From contig OZ037915.1 of the NCBI GenBank assembly GCA_964035575.1, forward strand, positions 1,209,705 to 1,273,704: a DNA stretch of 64,000 bases, read 5' to 3'. This document shows positions 33,994 to 43,974 of this stretch, in pieces. Made by a program: the position numbers and the translations under genes. This DNA comes from Rhynchopus sp. YZ270_cl-10. Its lineage: Eukaryota; Euglenozoa; Diplonemea; Diplonemida; Diplonemidae. The first letter of the stretch is position 1. Each line of letters starts with the position of its first letter. The notes under the pieces are model-generated. The model saw nothing but the letters and a program-made list of their open reading frames with translations, was not told the origin of the DNA and made no database searches.

Positions 33994-36519
33994 CTAAACC
34001 GGTAGTGTGATCGGGTAGTCTGCCACCACGCCTCTCGTATACTTGTCTGCTCTTTGCTCCAACGTCGGTACCCATTCACATGCGACTTGGATGCGGGCGC
34101 CGGCCGCTAGGGTGAAAAGTTCGGCGATCACGAAATTTGAGCGGTAGTCTGAAGAGTGGCCCCTCTGGAGGCTGTGTACAGCCGGGAGGTTGTCGACCAT
34201 CAGCCTGAGTCGCGTAGTATGTACCGATCTTGCCGCAAGTGCTACGGCCTGCTTTGCCGCGTAAAGTTCCTTTCTGTATATGTGCCAGTGTTCCTGCTCG
34301 TTAGAGAAATCCGCCTGTGACACCTGCTGCGGTTCTGACTCAAGGATCGCCGCCCACGCCTTCGAGGAAGCATCGGACCATGCTGTGATAGATGATGTTG
34401 GTCCCCGTTCAATCCATGGATTTTCCTCAATACGTATCGTCCTCTCCTTTACTTTCTTCACCACCGAAGGGCGCACTGCTGTAGGCGTGTCCCATGCAGC
34501 CGTGTTGTATAAATCTCGAGCGATGTCTCTCATGAAGCTCAGTGTCGCGGGTAGGAAACATAGAAAAGAGTTTGTAATGTATGAGTGCCACACCATGCCC
34601 CCGACCACCTTGTAGATTTCCCTAGGGGTTGCCATCCCTCCGGTTACCTTCGCGTGTGCACTATTCGCCAAAAATTTCTTAATCCATTCCGGGTCTGAAC
34701 GATATATATGATGTCTGAGGTCGAAAGAGACGCCGAAAGTTTCAAAAAGTTGTGTGGGGACCCCGTAGCCTTTCTCGTCCAAAGTCATCTTCGCGTCCAC
34801 AGCGTTGCATCGGGAGATGAATTTTTGAAACTGCTTGGTCGCCTCATCCTCCGTGTCTGCGGTGACAATGAAGTTGTCAATCCACGTGACGCCCTCTGAC
34901 GGTGGCAACAGTACTCTCGCCGCTCGGTTCGCAATGCACGGGGCGAACTTCCACCCCATGCACAAAGCTTTTAGTCTTGTGGTCACGAACTTTCCTCGCT
35001 GTGGTGCTACTTTTACCCCGAAGAAGTCCCTGATATCTGGGTGCACCGGAAACTGGTAAAACCAGCTCTTCCCGTCTGTATTCACCACCCAGTTGGCTTG
35101 TAGAATCTGATGTATCACCTGGGGCATTCGCGGGAGCCACATGTCCGGTGGGTGCCGCATGCAGTCGTTTAGCTTTCTGCCGTCCAGAACAAACCTTCTC
35201 CCTCCCGACTTCTTCTCCACTGTGAATCCATGCAGTACGACGGTGGGTTCCTGATCCACTTCCTCCAACACGTTATAGTCCTTCAGCGCTTTTAGATGGT
35301 GCATGAGATTTCGTGATATCTTTTTCCGGAAATGTGCGTCGTATCTGACGTTCTCTAGAGCCCCTTCCAGGAACTGCGTGTAAAAGCTTTTTGGATCTGT
35401 GATCAGATCAATCACTCCCTGCAGTTCACCTGTCACGTCCAACTCCTGCAGCTTTCGCATGTCCATGAAACCGGCGCATATGGGCGCGATGTAGTCGTCT
35501 TCTGGAATACCGCGCACACGGGGTGGTCTGCACAGCTTTCCATTCACCGACACTGCGAGGACATCGTTGTATAGCGCCTCCAAACCCGGCCCCATGTCTT
35601 TTTCGTCCTCTGGATTGTAGCGTGTCTTTTCCCCTGGGATCCATGGTACGCCAGGTATCTTCCCCTGGAGCAAGTACTTCACATGGCTGCCTGCAGCTGC
35701 TGCGACATGGTTGCCGTCACGTCCACCCTCTGTAGTCCCGCTTCTGCGACGTACCGAATCAGAGACTCCGTTGTTTGGTGACGGGTGAGGAGGCATATTT
35801 CGTCGAGGGACACCTTCTGTTTCAGGAGGAACTGCGCAGCCCCTCTTCTCAGTGAGTGCGACGACAGCTCCCTGTTGACTCTCTGTAGTGCGGCTCCGAG
35901 TTGGTGCGATGTTATCCCTGGTGGGAAAATCAAACCTTGCTGATCGCGGACGGCTTGCAGTCGTTGCACTAAAATTTCCTGCGCTGCTTTTGTGAGATGG
36001 TGGCCCGTGAAGCGACCCAGCTGGAAAGGATCTCCTTTGGTCTCCCTCCAATGCACTGCCACCACTCCGTCTGGTCTGATGGTGATCTCCTGCTTTTTGA
36101 GTCGCAGCACGTCCGACGCCCTCCCCGCCGTCACCCAACACATAGCCAGTGCTAAACGGATCAACGGCTTCTTCTCCAGCTCGATCGCCGATGCAACTTC
36201 GGAGGGACGTGCCGGCTTGGCCTGCTTGCCCGGCATCAGTGCTCCCATCCTTCGCAGACTCCGACGGTAATCCTGCACCATTTGGGACTCCGCCAGGCGT
36301 GCGTCCCCTGTCCGCCGTAACGCCGCCGCCACGTCCATCGTATACTGCAGCGCCGAACTCTCCGTGACTCCGTCTAAAGACCTTTTCTTTTCCACCCAAT
36401 ATATGAGCGCCACTTCGTGTGAGATTGTGCATGCGTGTTTCTCCTCCCAAGCGTTTTTGAATTCGAAGTATCGCCGACACGTGCTTTGGAGGCTCTTCCA
36501 GGAGGACTCCGCTAAGCAT
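33994..36519 (-). CDS. Reverse transcriptase - RNase H frame of the VIPER-like element
   Basis: The frame's N-terminal third overlaps the recombinase gene in another frame. The RT part has GGRRFVLDGRKLND, then WVVNTDGKSWFYQFPVHPD (motif A region), TTRLKALCMGWKFAP (motif B region) and WIDNFIVTADT in place of YxDD (motif C). RNase H follows: ITAWSDASSKAWAA, RKELYAAKQAV, LMVDNLPAV and a final EQRADKYTRG. Such enzymes make a DNA copy for recombinase-mediated insertion. Family parts are given; no repair is implied. Confidence 0.85.
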   Translation of the reverse strand: MLSGVLLEEPPKHVSAILRIQKRLGGETRMHNLTRSGAHILGGKEKVFRRSHGEFGAAVYDGRGGGVTADRGRTPGGVPNGAGLPSESAKDGSTDAGQAGQAGTSLRSCIGDRAGEEAVDPFSTGYVLGDGGEGVGRAATQKAGDHHQTRRSGGSALEGDQRRSFPAGSLHGPPSHKSSAGNFSATTASRPRSARFDFPTRDNIAPTRSRTTESQQGAVVALTEKRGCAVPPETEGVPRRNMPPHPSPNNGVSDSVRRRSGTTEGGRDGNHVAAAAGSHVKYLLQGKIPGVPWIPGEKTRYNPEDEKDMGPGLEALYNDVLAVSVNGKLCRPPRVRGIPEDDYIAPICAGFMDMRKLQELDVTGELQGVIDLITDPKSFYTQFLEGALENVRYDAHFRKKISRNLMHHLKALKDYNVLEEVDQEPTVVLHGFTVEKKSGGRRFVLDGRKLNDCMRHPPDMWLPRMPQVIHQILQANWVVNTDGKSWFYQFPVHPDIRDFFGVKVAPQRGKFVTTRLKALCMGWKFAPCIANRAARVLLPPSEGVTWIDNFIVTADTEDEATKQFQKFISRCNAVDAKMTLDEKGYGVPTQLFETFGVSFDLRHHIYRSDPEWIKKFLANSAHAKVTGGMATPREIYKVVGGMVWHSYITNSFLCFLPATLSFMRDIARDLYNTAAWDTPTAVRPSVVKKVKERTIRIEENPWIERGPTSSITAWSDASSKAWAAILESEPQQVSQADFSNEQEHWHIYRKELYAAKQAVALAARSVHTTRLRLMVDNLPAVHSLQRGHSSDYRSNFVIAELFTLAAGARIQVACEWVPTLEQRADKYTRGVVADYPITLPV

Positions 36520-36629
36520 CGGGCGAGGGTTGTCTGGGTCGATTGAATTATTGTATTTTCCTGTTTGTTTGTGAGGGGGGTCTCGTGTTGTCGTTTTCTG
36601 CCTCTTTCGCTGGGGGGAGGAAAGAGCAT
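35679..36629 (-). CDS. Tyrosine recombinase of the VIPER-like element
   Basis: 316 codons. An N-terminal SAM-like helical region is followed by a catalytic domain with TAGRASDVLRL (first Arg), HSLRRGAAQF (His-x-x-Arg) and LLTRHQTTESLIRYV (His/Trp position and nucleophilic Tyr). Such enzymes insert circular DNA copies without duplicating target sites. Placing the recombinase between the gag-like and RT frames is typical of VIPER and differs from DIRS1. Confidence 0.88.
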   Translation of the reverse strand: MLFPPPSERGRKRQHETPLTNKQENTIIQSTQTTLARCLAESSWKSLQSTCRRYFEFKNAWEEKHACTISHEVALIYWVEKKRSLDGVTESSALQYTMDVAAALRRTGDARLAESQMVQDYRRSLRRMGALMPGKQAKPARPSEVASAIELEKKPLIRLALAMCWVTAGRASDVLRLKKQEITIRPDGVVAVHWRETKGDPFQLGRFTGHHLTKAAQEILVQRLQAVRDQQGLIFPPGITSHQLGAALQRVNRELSSHSLRRGAAQFLLKQKVSLDEICLLTRHQTTESLIRYVAEAGLQRVDVTATMSQQLQAAM

Positions 36630-36644
36630 CTGCGCGTAGGGCAG

Positions 36645-37631
36645 TCAGTTCTTCCCCCCGCGTCCCCCCTTTCCCTGGTTCTCGGTGCGTCGATCGTTGG
36701 TGCGGTCGTAGTCCCTCTTCCTGTCGTTTTGGTTTGTGTCCCCTCGGTAACCCCCCGTAGTGCCTCGGTCGTTGTTTCGGTTGTTCTCCTTCTTTTTATT
36801 CTTCCCCGCCTCTACCAACTGCTCCAACATACGTGCCTGCAGCTGCACGGTGAAAGCTTCGGGGAGATAGCCGTTTGCCCTCTTCTCGTACGTCAGACGG
36901 ATGTTCCTGCCGTATATGCCCAGATGGGTGGAGGCGGACATGGTCACCACTACCTTGTGCAACATCGTCATCGTCCCCCCGTTGTCTGCTGGGTTTGGTT
37001 TTAAAGCGTTTAGAGTGGTGTCGAGGAAATCGAAATTGCGTCTCATCTCTACCTCGTGCTCGCGGGCGAAATCAAGGTTTGAGGGCAATGCGTATTCTTT
37101 GAAAACTTTGCTGACTTCCGTCCTGATTAGTGTCTTCACCTGGGGTACGTGTACGTTTTTCCATGTCCCGACCACCTCTGCATGGAAACCTTGGGGTAAT
37201 GCGAGGTTTCGCTGTTCCTCCAACGCCGTCATCCTGCCGTTCAACGCAACCATCTGGTCCCTCATCTGCATCAGGATCACCATCATGTCCTGCTGTTGTG
37301 CGTTCTGTGGTTGTTGCTGCTGTTGTGCTGCGTTCTGTTGTGCTGGGATATCCGGTGCCGGGTCAGAAGCGTTGCTCACGGCGTCGTCCAGTGGGATCGC
37401 GAAAGCGCGTATCCACTCACACACTGGACACGACCACCCCAACTCCAGAATGCCATCCGTGAACTCCGTGCGTGTTTGGCCCTGCGGGAGTACGTTGCGG
37501 ATGCATGTCACCGTAGTGCGGTGGCCGCAGCGCCAGCAGTTTGCGCCTCCTCCGTGCACCGTGGCGCAGCTCGGGAACACGCATCCTGCCGCCGCCTCAG
37601 CCGGCTGCCCCTCTGCTCTGCCCACCTCCAC
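36645..37631 (-). CDS. Gag-like protein of the VIPER-like element
   Basis: 328 codons. The N-terminus has several paired Cys/His (CVFPSC, CWRCGH, CPVC), a Gln/Asn-rich linker, a coiled-coil with QMRDQMVALNGRMTALEEQ, a helical middle and a basic Asn/Arg/Gly/Lys-rich C-terminus suited to RNA binding. Position and composition suggest a nucleocapsid-like role; sequence identity to known gags was not tested. Confidence 0.6.
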   Translation of the reverse strand: MEVGRAEGQPAEAAAGCVFPSCATVHGGGANCWRCGHRTTVTCIRNVLPQGQTRTEFTDGILELGWSCPVCEWIRAFAIPLDDAVSNASDPAPDIPAQQNAAQQQQQPQNAQQQDMMVILMQMRDQMVALNGRMTALEEQRNLALPQGFHAEVVGTWKNVHVPQVKTLIRTEVSKVFKEYALPSNLDFAREHEVEMRRNFDFLDTTLNALKPNPADNGGTMTMLHKVVVTMSASTHLGIYGRNIRLTYEKRANGYLPEAFTVQLQARMLEQLVEAGKNKKKENNRNNDRGTTGGYRGDTNQNDRKRDYDRTNDRRTENQGKGGRGGKN

Positions 37632-37739
37632 CTGCGCCCACTCAACGTCGTGCGCGTTGGCGGGAAGTCGTCCCGGGTAAGGGCCATGTTGGCGGTTTGA
37701 AAAAGGGCTCGTGGTCCCTAGGCTCGTGGTCCTGAAAAG

Positions 37740-37990
37740 GGCTCGTAGTCCCGTGGCTTACAAGCCTAATTATTATTGATGTCCGCTTTTCGTCTTTTTC
37801 CTGCTCGTATTTGGCTCACAGGCCGTATTATTATTGGTGTCCGCTTTTCTTTTCTTTTCTGCTAGTATCGGGGCCGGATTATTATTGATGTCCGCTTTTC
37901 GTCCTTCTTCTGCTAGTACTGGTCCACAGCCGAATTATTATTATTGATGTCCGCTTTTTCGTGCACAAATTTGGGTCTCTCTGCTGTTGC
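37740..37990 (-). repeat. Leader tandem repeats of the VIPER-like element
   Basis: ATTATTATTGATGTCCGCTT occurs four times with ~50-60 bp spacing between A1 and the gag-like frame, each followed by a CTGCTAGTA/CTGCTCGTA-like block. Confidence 0.8.
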
Positions 37991-38019
37991 TTGTAGAAAT
38001 ATTTTTGTTCGCGTGTGCT

Positions 38020-38021
<2 letters not shown>

Positions 38022-38085
<64 letters not shown>

Positions 38086-38300
38086 AAAAAATTGATTGTT
38101 TCCAGCACACGCGGACTGTGTCAGTGTGTGATGGTATATGATTATTGCCTGAAGTACAGAAAATGGGAGTGTCGGTGGCGGAGCACAAAAGAGGTAAAAT
38201 GAAAAACATATCGGGTGGGGTCTCTGATCTAATCTGTGCGACGAATATATTTCCCCTAACACGCCATGTTTGGCCAGGGCCTCTCCAGCGCGTCAGTTGC
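38022..38300 (-). repeat. A1 repeat of the VIPER-like element with 63-nt T run
   Basis: 38085-38300 repeats 33651-33867. In both copies a long T run lies at the left edge (63 and 37 nt). Confidence 0.88.
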
Positions 38301-38323
38301 AAAAAAAAAAAAAAAAAAAAAAA
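38301..38323. repeat. Poly(A) remnant, likely tail of LINE copy 2
   Basis: 23 A residues between the VIPER-like element and the next LINE; best read as the displaced rest of LINE copy 2's poly(A) tail. Confidence 0.65.
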
Positions 38324-41300
38324 GGGACCATCATGGGCCCACCCGAAGCAGTGGGACGGGCGTTGAAGCTGGTGCAGGAGCGGAGCCTGGCGATGGGTCT
38401 GCGGGTGAAGCTGGCGAAATGCGAGGTGATTGCGCTAGGACAGCAGACGCCACGTGACCTAGCACAGGCGGGCTTGCCAGTGTGTGCCCATGGATACCCG
38501 GACGACGGTGCGTGCGCAGCATGTGAGGGCAAGGCCATGAAGGTGCAGTACGGTGGGTTCGCGTTCTTGGGGGCGCCTATCGGTGACGACGAGTTTTGCG
38601 AGTCCTACATGGACAAGCAGGTGAAGGAGTTCGCTGAGCAGCTCCGCCTCCTCAAGGACCTCAAGGACGTACAGGTCGGGTTGACGCTTCTTCGCCAGTG
38701 TGAAGGCTTCGCGAGGATGGTGTTTTACATGCGTGCTATCGGACATGCGTGTACTCATCAGTACCTCAAGGAGTACGACAAGGAGGTCGACGCTGCGCTC
38801 GCCTCGTTGATGGGTGACACGGAAGGGCTTCTCCCAGAGATGGCACGTCGTCAGGCAGCACTTCCCTGCAGAGCTGGAGGCATGGGAGTCCGTCGCATCC
38901 GTGACCACTGGACGGCCGCGGCGATGGGGTCGCGGAGCGGGCTACATGAGTTGTGTAAGGTGCTAGACCCGGAGTTCCAATGGGATGCGGAAGGGTGGAA
39001 AGAGACTGCGACGGAGCACAACCGACATGTAGCAGAAGCAGACAAAGTAGACCCTCTGGTGAGACCAGCCACCCCTGTGCGACAAAGGGAGCTATCGGCA
39101 GGAATCCTCGAAGAACAGCTGCGGCGACTGTACCTGGAGGGTGATGCGGCTGATCGGGCACGGATGAACTCCCTCTCCCTTCCGCATGCAGGCGCGTGGC
39201 TCATGGCGCCCCCAACGTGGGAACATCACATCCCCCCGGAGCAGTTCCAGGCGGTCTGCAGGATCCGCATGCACCTACCTCTCTTCGCAGACGGGGTCCA
39301 GTGCAGGCAGTGTGGGCAGGCCATGGACGCGAGAGGCGACCACATTTTCGCCTGCAAGATGGGAGGACACCGCATTCTGAGGCACAACGCAGTACGCGAC
39401 TTCGTCTACTCCGTTGCGAACGAAGCAGGTCTAGGCCCCACTCTCGAACCCCAACACCTGGTACTGGGGAACAAGAAGCCAGCAGACCTCTTCCTGTCCA
39501 CGGGGGTGGGCGAGTCGCGGGGCCGGGCCATTGACGTGACAGTGTGGACCCCGACGTGCAAGTCGATGGTGCAGGGTGCTGCGGTGGCCAAGGGGTACAC
39601 GGCAACGAAGGCGGAGGCGGCGAAGAGGGGGAAGCACCAGGCCGCCTGCATTGCTGCACGGATCACCTTCACTCCATTCGCGTTGGAGACGACGGGAGGG
39701 TTCGGGCCTGCGGCATCCACAATCTGGACGCAAATGCTACGCTTCGCAGCCGACAGGAAGCTGGGCAGCAAGCAGGAGATGTCGCGTCGTTGGGCGTGGG
39801 GGATGGGCACTACGCTGCAGCGGATGATTGGCAAGTCAGCGATGGACAGAGGGTGTCTGCGCGGGGACACAGCAGGCGCGCTCAGGGAGAGGATAGAGGT
39901 GGACGTCGCGCCGTTGCCAGGTGAGGACGAACACTTCCGACTTCCTCCCGACCACCTGCCTCCCATAGATTATGCACCAGACGACGGTCTATTCGATATC
40001 GACGTGTCCGCACTGAACCCCGAAGAGCCTGCGGAGCACCCTGACCCTCCACCTTGCCCTAACCCGGCGGATGGGAGCGCAACTCGACCACAGACGTTCC
40101 ACGAAGAACTTTGGAACACCCTCGGGATGACAGTCCCAACGGTAACAGTGCCGTTCACTGTCGGGGACTGCGCCTTTGATGCAGTCAGGTGGCTGCTACG
40201 GGAGTGGAGGGACATCTCCTCTGGGGACCTGCGGAAGCTTGCAGTGACGAGGGTCAAGCAGGACAGGGACCTGGCGAACTCGGCGGAACCGACTTTCGGG
40301 TCGTGGGTGCGCTGGATGAGCGTGGAGGGGAGTCCGGACACTCGTTCGTGGGCGGACGTGACGGCGTTGGCTGGTCTCTCCCGTGCATTACAGATAGTTG
40401 TGGCGGTGGTGCGGGCGGACAGCAAGACGACATTCCTGAGACCGGCGGCAGCCCCACGAGGTGCGATAGCCCTGCTACACGAAGGACCGGTGGGCGCCGG
40501 GCACTACTCCCCTCTAGTGGTAGGTGCAGTGGCGAGGGGGATGATGATGAAGATGGAGCCACAAATCCCCCCTGTGGAGATGCAGTGCATGAACACCGGA
40601 ACGCTGTCGTACATGGGTGACAGGCAGGATAGAGACGGAGAGATGGTGACGTGCGAGGGCTGCGCTGCGGTATTCGAGGACAGCATTGCACATTGGTTCT
40701 GTTCGGCGTGCCCACTCAAGTGGTGTACTAATGAGGCCTGCGCAGGGGAGGGCGCTAAATGTGCAGCACGCAGGCGCAGAGCCACCACCACTCCTTCTAC
40801 ATCGACCACCAGCCAGGGAGGTAGCTTTTACAACAACAGCAACCCAGCACCCCCACTGGCCGAGGTAGAGATTAAGGAAGAGGAGTTGGATGAGGCCTTC
40901 GAGTCCAGCCGCATGGAGATGGAAAGGCGCAGCAACAGCAACAGCAACAGCAACAACAACAACAACAGCAACAACAACAACGACACCAACACTGACAACA
41001 ACGACGACGACGTTGCCGACACCAACCACGACACTAACATGACCGAGAACGCCGCACCGACAATGACCGCAATGAGGACCAGCTTTCAACAACAAAAGCC
41101 ATCAGCTATCCTGTGCGAATTAAAGGAGGGGTCGGCCAAAAAGGGTGCATGGAAGGAAGCATCCGCCAGGAAGAGGAGGGAACAGGCGGAGCAGCGCGTC
41201 GCCGAAAAACGCGCAGAGAAGGCTGCGGCCAAAAGGCGAGCACCCACCGCCCACCCAGCAGGATCTGACGCCCCTGTGGAGGTAGCTTCCTGTGCGAGGT

Positions 41301-41521
41301 ATGGAGAGACTGTGCCCGCCAGTGTAGATGAGTGGCGGAGGCACTTCTACCCCGAGCGTGGGCAGAAGCAGGGCAGCACCCCCCTGAGTCCGGAGAGAGC
41401 GCTGCAGGACCTGCAGGAGTGGTGGGAGGAGAGGCAGGTGAGCGGTGACGGGAGACGGGAGAAGAGAGAGACGGAGCGGTTCCGGAACGCCAAGGAGCTG
41501 CTCCGTAGGATGGCTGCTTAG
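38324..41521 (+). CDS. LINE family 2, 5'-truncated: RT thumb, REL endonuclease, OTU-like domain
   Basis: Homology begins at GTIMGPPEAVGRALKLVQE, i.e. just after the YLDD motif, so the RT active site is missing. The open frame extends back to 38270 only through the poly(A) as poly-Lys. Order: RT thumb (FAFLGAPIG ~38560), zinc knuckle C-x2-C...H...H (~39300-39385), REL KKPADLFL...AIDVTVW (~39475-39550), OTU-like GDCAFDAVRWL...WADVTALAG...GAGHYSPLV (~40160-40520), Cys-rich finger (~40650-40765), Asn/Asp-rich repeat (~40930-41020), basic C-terminus. It parallels family 1 but is clearly diverged. The frame is uninterrupted from 38324 to the stop at 41519-41521. Confidence 0.85.
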   Translation, partial: GTIMGPPEAVGRALKLVQERSLAMGLRVKLAKCEVIALGQQTPRDLAQAGLPVCAHGYPDDGACAACEGKAMKVQYGGFAFLGAPIGDDEFCESYMDKQVKEFAEQLRLLKDLKDVQVGLTLLRQCEGFARMVFYMRAIGHACTHQYLKEYDKEVDAALASLMGDTEGLLPEMARRQAALPCRAGGMGVRRIRDHWTAAAMGSRSGLHELCKVLDPEFQWDAEGWKETATEHNRHVAEADKVDPLVRPATPVRQRELSAGILEEQLRRLYLEGDAADRARMNSLSLPHAGAWLMAPPTWEHHIPPEQFQAVCRIRMHLPLFADGVQCRQCGQAMDARGDHIFACKMGGHRILRHNAVRDFVYSVANEAGLGPTLEPQHLVLGNKKPADLFLSTGVGESRGRAIDVTVWTPTCKSMVQGAAVAKGYTATKAEAAKRGKHQAACIAARITFTPFALETTGGFGPAASTIWTQMLRFAADRKLGSKQEMSRRWAWGMGTTLQRMIGKSAMDRGCLRGDTAGALRERIEVDVAPLPGEDEHFRLPPDHLPPIDYAPDDGLFDIDVSALNPEEPAEHPDPPPCPNPADGSATRPQTFHEELWNTLGMTVPTVTVPFTVGDCAFDAVRWLLREWRDISSGDLRKLAVTRVKQDRDLANSAEPTFGSWVRWMSVEGSPDTRSWADVTALAGLSRALQIVVAVVRADSKTTFLRPAAAPRGAIALLHEGPVGAGHYSPLVVGAVARGMMMKMEPQIPPVEMQCMNTGTLSYMGDRQDRDGEMVTCEGCAAVFEDSIAHWFCSACPLKWCTNEACAGEGAKCAARRRRATTTPSTSTTSQGGSFYNNSNPAPPLAEVEIKEEELDEAFESSRMEMERRSNSNSNSNNNNNSNNNNDTNTDNNDDDVADTNHDTNMTENAAPTMTAMRTSFQQQKPSAILCELKEGSAKKGAWKEASARKRREQAEQRVAEKRAEKAAAKRRAPTAHPAGSDAPVEVASCARYGETVPASVDEWRRHFYPERGQKQGSTPLSPERALQDLQEWWEERQVSGDGRREKRETERFRNAKELLRRMAA

Positions 41522-43867
41522 GAGGAAAGCGGCCAGCATTAGATTCGTTTTTAGACCCCCCCCCCCCCCCCTAGGGGGGTCCGTCCGGCCGTTTTTGCTG
41601 TCCCAAACCACTTTTTTTTGTAATAACCCGCGAAAAACCCGAAAAAACACCTCAAAACACCCCCAAACCCCCAAAAAATCACCCAAAACCACGAAAAACA
41701 CACTTTTGAGCACTATTTCGCACTTTTTTCTGATTTTTTTGGTGTTTTTTTCCGCTTTTTCCGCTTTTTTCCATGGAATTATACCCCCTAATATGCCTAT
41801 AGAATCCCTGTACTGCTCACTGAGACAGCATAGCGACCAGAGGCTCCTTATTCATCGTACCGGTGTCTTCGCCGTCAAGGGGTGCACAATCTGCCGCAAA
41901 TTCCTGCATCTCTGTCTTTGTGAAGAGATGAAGCACTTTAGTGTTGTACTTTTCAAGTTGCTACTTCTGGGTACTTTGCATGGACCTGCCTTTGTGGTGC
42001 GCTTGGTGTATCCTGCGGCAAGTTCTTCCCTTGAGAGATACGGAACCCAACCTAGACTGTAGAGGATGTCTAGGTTTCAGCGACAGTGGGTCGGTGTTGT
42101 CGGGGTGCTGGCTCCTTCCGTGGTGGCTTGCAACTTGGTCAAGGACACCGACAATGGATTCGCACGAATCATTGGTCATAGGAGGAGGCAAGGAAGGCTT
42201 TACTGCACTTAGGCACAGGGTACGTTCTCATTTTCAGGGACCAAAAAGCCCCAGTAAGTGTTGCAAGTGCGATTTTCCACAGCTCGGGAGGTCTGTCAGG
42301 CAGTTCGGAGGGATTTAGACACTTCTGCGACTGCCTGAATACGCCTTTTAGGGTTTTTATTTTGGGTGCGAAATACGTCAAAAGGATGGGGGGAAATACC
42401 GTTATTTTAAGCGTTGCAGACACAAAAACACCCTCAAAAACCCCCCAGGGACCCCAAAAAGCTGCAAAATCCACACATTTCCACCTCGGGACCTCATTGG
42501 AGGTGGACCGAGGTGGTTTTTTGGTGTTTTGAATGAATTGGTATTATTTTTTTTTGGTAAATAAGTGGTCTTCTGCTAGGCGTTGCATAGCCGTTGCTTA
42601 AGTGTTGCATAAGTGTTGCATGGCCTATAAAACCCTCCCAAGTGCCCAAAATGATATTTTTCACCCCACATGGGGTCTGGGGGACATTTTCCTGGGTGTT
42701 TGGACACCATTCCGACTACCTTGGCACTTTTTTGGGGGTTTTCAGGTACAAAAAAAGTCAAAAAAGTGACTAAAAAAAGGGTACTTTTAAGCGTTTGGGG
42801 CACACACACCCACTGCAAAATGCATCTGGGGCCCACACAGGACCCCTAAAAGCTGTAAAAACTATATATTTCCACCCTGGGACCCCACCGGATGTGGACT
42901 GGGGTGTTTTTCGGGTGTTTAGAAGGATTTTTGTCTGATTGGGGAATTTTTTTGGTAAGTGTTGCATTTTGGCCCATGTTGATGACGATTTGATGACGCT
43001 ATTTTTGGAGATTTTTCACAAAAAACCGATTTTTTTAAACCAGGAAAGTCTCTGTAGAGGTTGTCAGGTGGTTTAATGGGATATTTTCGTGATCCCCAGG
43101 GCGATTTGCGGCCAGGTACGACCTTTTTAGTGGGTTTCTTCACCTAAATTTCAAAAAAATGGGTTTGGGACAGCAAATCCTTAAGGAATTCCTTCTACGT
43201 GGACCCCCCTACCCCCCCCCCCCCCTTTTCTTTTGTGTGTAGCAACACTCGTTTCTTCCCTTTTCTTTTCCCCCACCCCTCTTCTTTAGAGACCTGTTTG
43301 TCTAGATTTTTGCTGAACTGCATCTAGTCCTCGCTCAGAATGGCCGTGAGTGACGCAAGGACTCGTGAGTAAGATGATGTGTTTGGTAATCTGTGAATTC
43401 CCTTTCCCCTCCCCCCCCCCCCCCCCCCCCCAGCCCCTCCCATACGAGTTCCATGAGTGACCGCTAATGGCGTTAATTACCCTATCAAAAAAGACTACAA
43501 GGACAAAAAGAACAAAAAGGACGCTTGTTGTGACAAGAACGGAACTTCGTATTGTAAAAAGAAAACATCCCCCCCCCCCCTCCAGAACCAGCTGGGTACC
43601 AAACTGGAACGCTAAGTAAAACCACACTGACTGGACAGTCTGTCTTCTCCCCTGCCTCTCCCATGTTAATACTCCATTTTTCCTCAATTGTCAATGGTGC
43701 TGACTGTGCTGATGACAATAACAATCCATCTCTAGTTTTGTTCACTTTTGTGCCTCGTTCTAACTAACCGGCACTGTACAGATTGTAAGACATCTGGCCC
43801 TCGCTTCGCTCGGACCAAGTGCTTTTCATGTGCATAGTAAACGTACCCCCCTCGCCCTGTCCAGTTT
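41522..43867. other. Non-coding flank after LINE family 2
   Basis: Probably partly the 3' UTR of the LINE. It contains C runs (41553-41569, 43209-43224, 43409-43431) and, at 41880-41925, a short translated Cys pattern C-x2-C-x6-C-x-C (CTICRKFLHLCLCEE) like that near the N-terminus of the transposase at 994. No intact gene. Confidence 0.5.
42340..42962. repeat. Diverged tandem repeat, two units
   Basis: Two blocks share the order TTTTGGG/TTTTCAGG, GTCAAAA, TTTTAAGCGTT, CACACCC, GGACCCC, AAAGCTG, TTTCCACC and GGTGTTTT, at about 42340-42600 and 42725-42962. Confidence 0.65.
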
Positions 43868-43940
43868 GATGTGGAAAAAAAAAAAAAAAAAAATAAAAAA
43901 AAAAAAAAAAAAAAAAAAAAAACAGTGCGTGAGGTGCTTA

Positions 43941-43973
<33 letters not shown>
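43868..43973. repeat. Two poly(A) tracts
   Basis: A-rich runs at 43876-43921 and 43942-43973 separated by CAGTGCGTGAGGTGCTTAC. Possibly poly(A) ends of retroelements, including LINE family 2. Confidence 0.6.

Positions 43974-43974
<1 letters not shown>

Larger units (their letters stand above)
33542..38300 (-). mobile_element. VIPER/Ngaro-like tyrosine-recombinase retroelement
   Basis: Minus-strand order is gag-like frame, tyrosine recombinase, RT-RNase H, which is the order of trypanosomatid VIPER elements. The ends form split direct repeats. Read along the element: A1 (38300-38085), body, B1 (33925-33867), A2 (33867-33651), B2 (33601-33542), i.e. A1-body-B1-A2-B2 as in Ngaro/PAT/VIPER elements. 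It lies inside the poly(A) tail of LINE copy 2: A residues precede the left end, and 23 A follow the right end. It therefore postdates that LINE. The A and B copies look nearly identical and the three reading frames are long, so it looks whole and young. Confidence 0.85.

Noticed and set aside
38270-38323. Start of the LINE family 2 protein at the ATG at 38270.
   Set aside because: The first codons come from the retroelement repeat and a poly(A) run; real homology begins at 38324.
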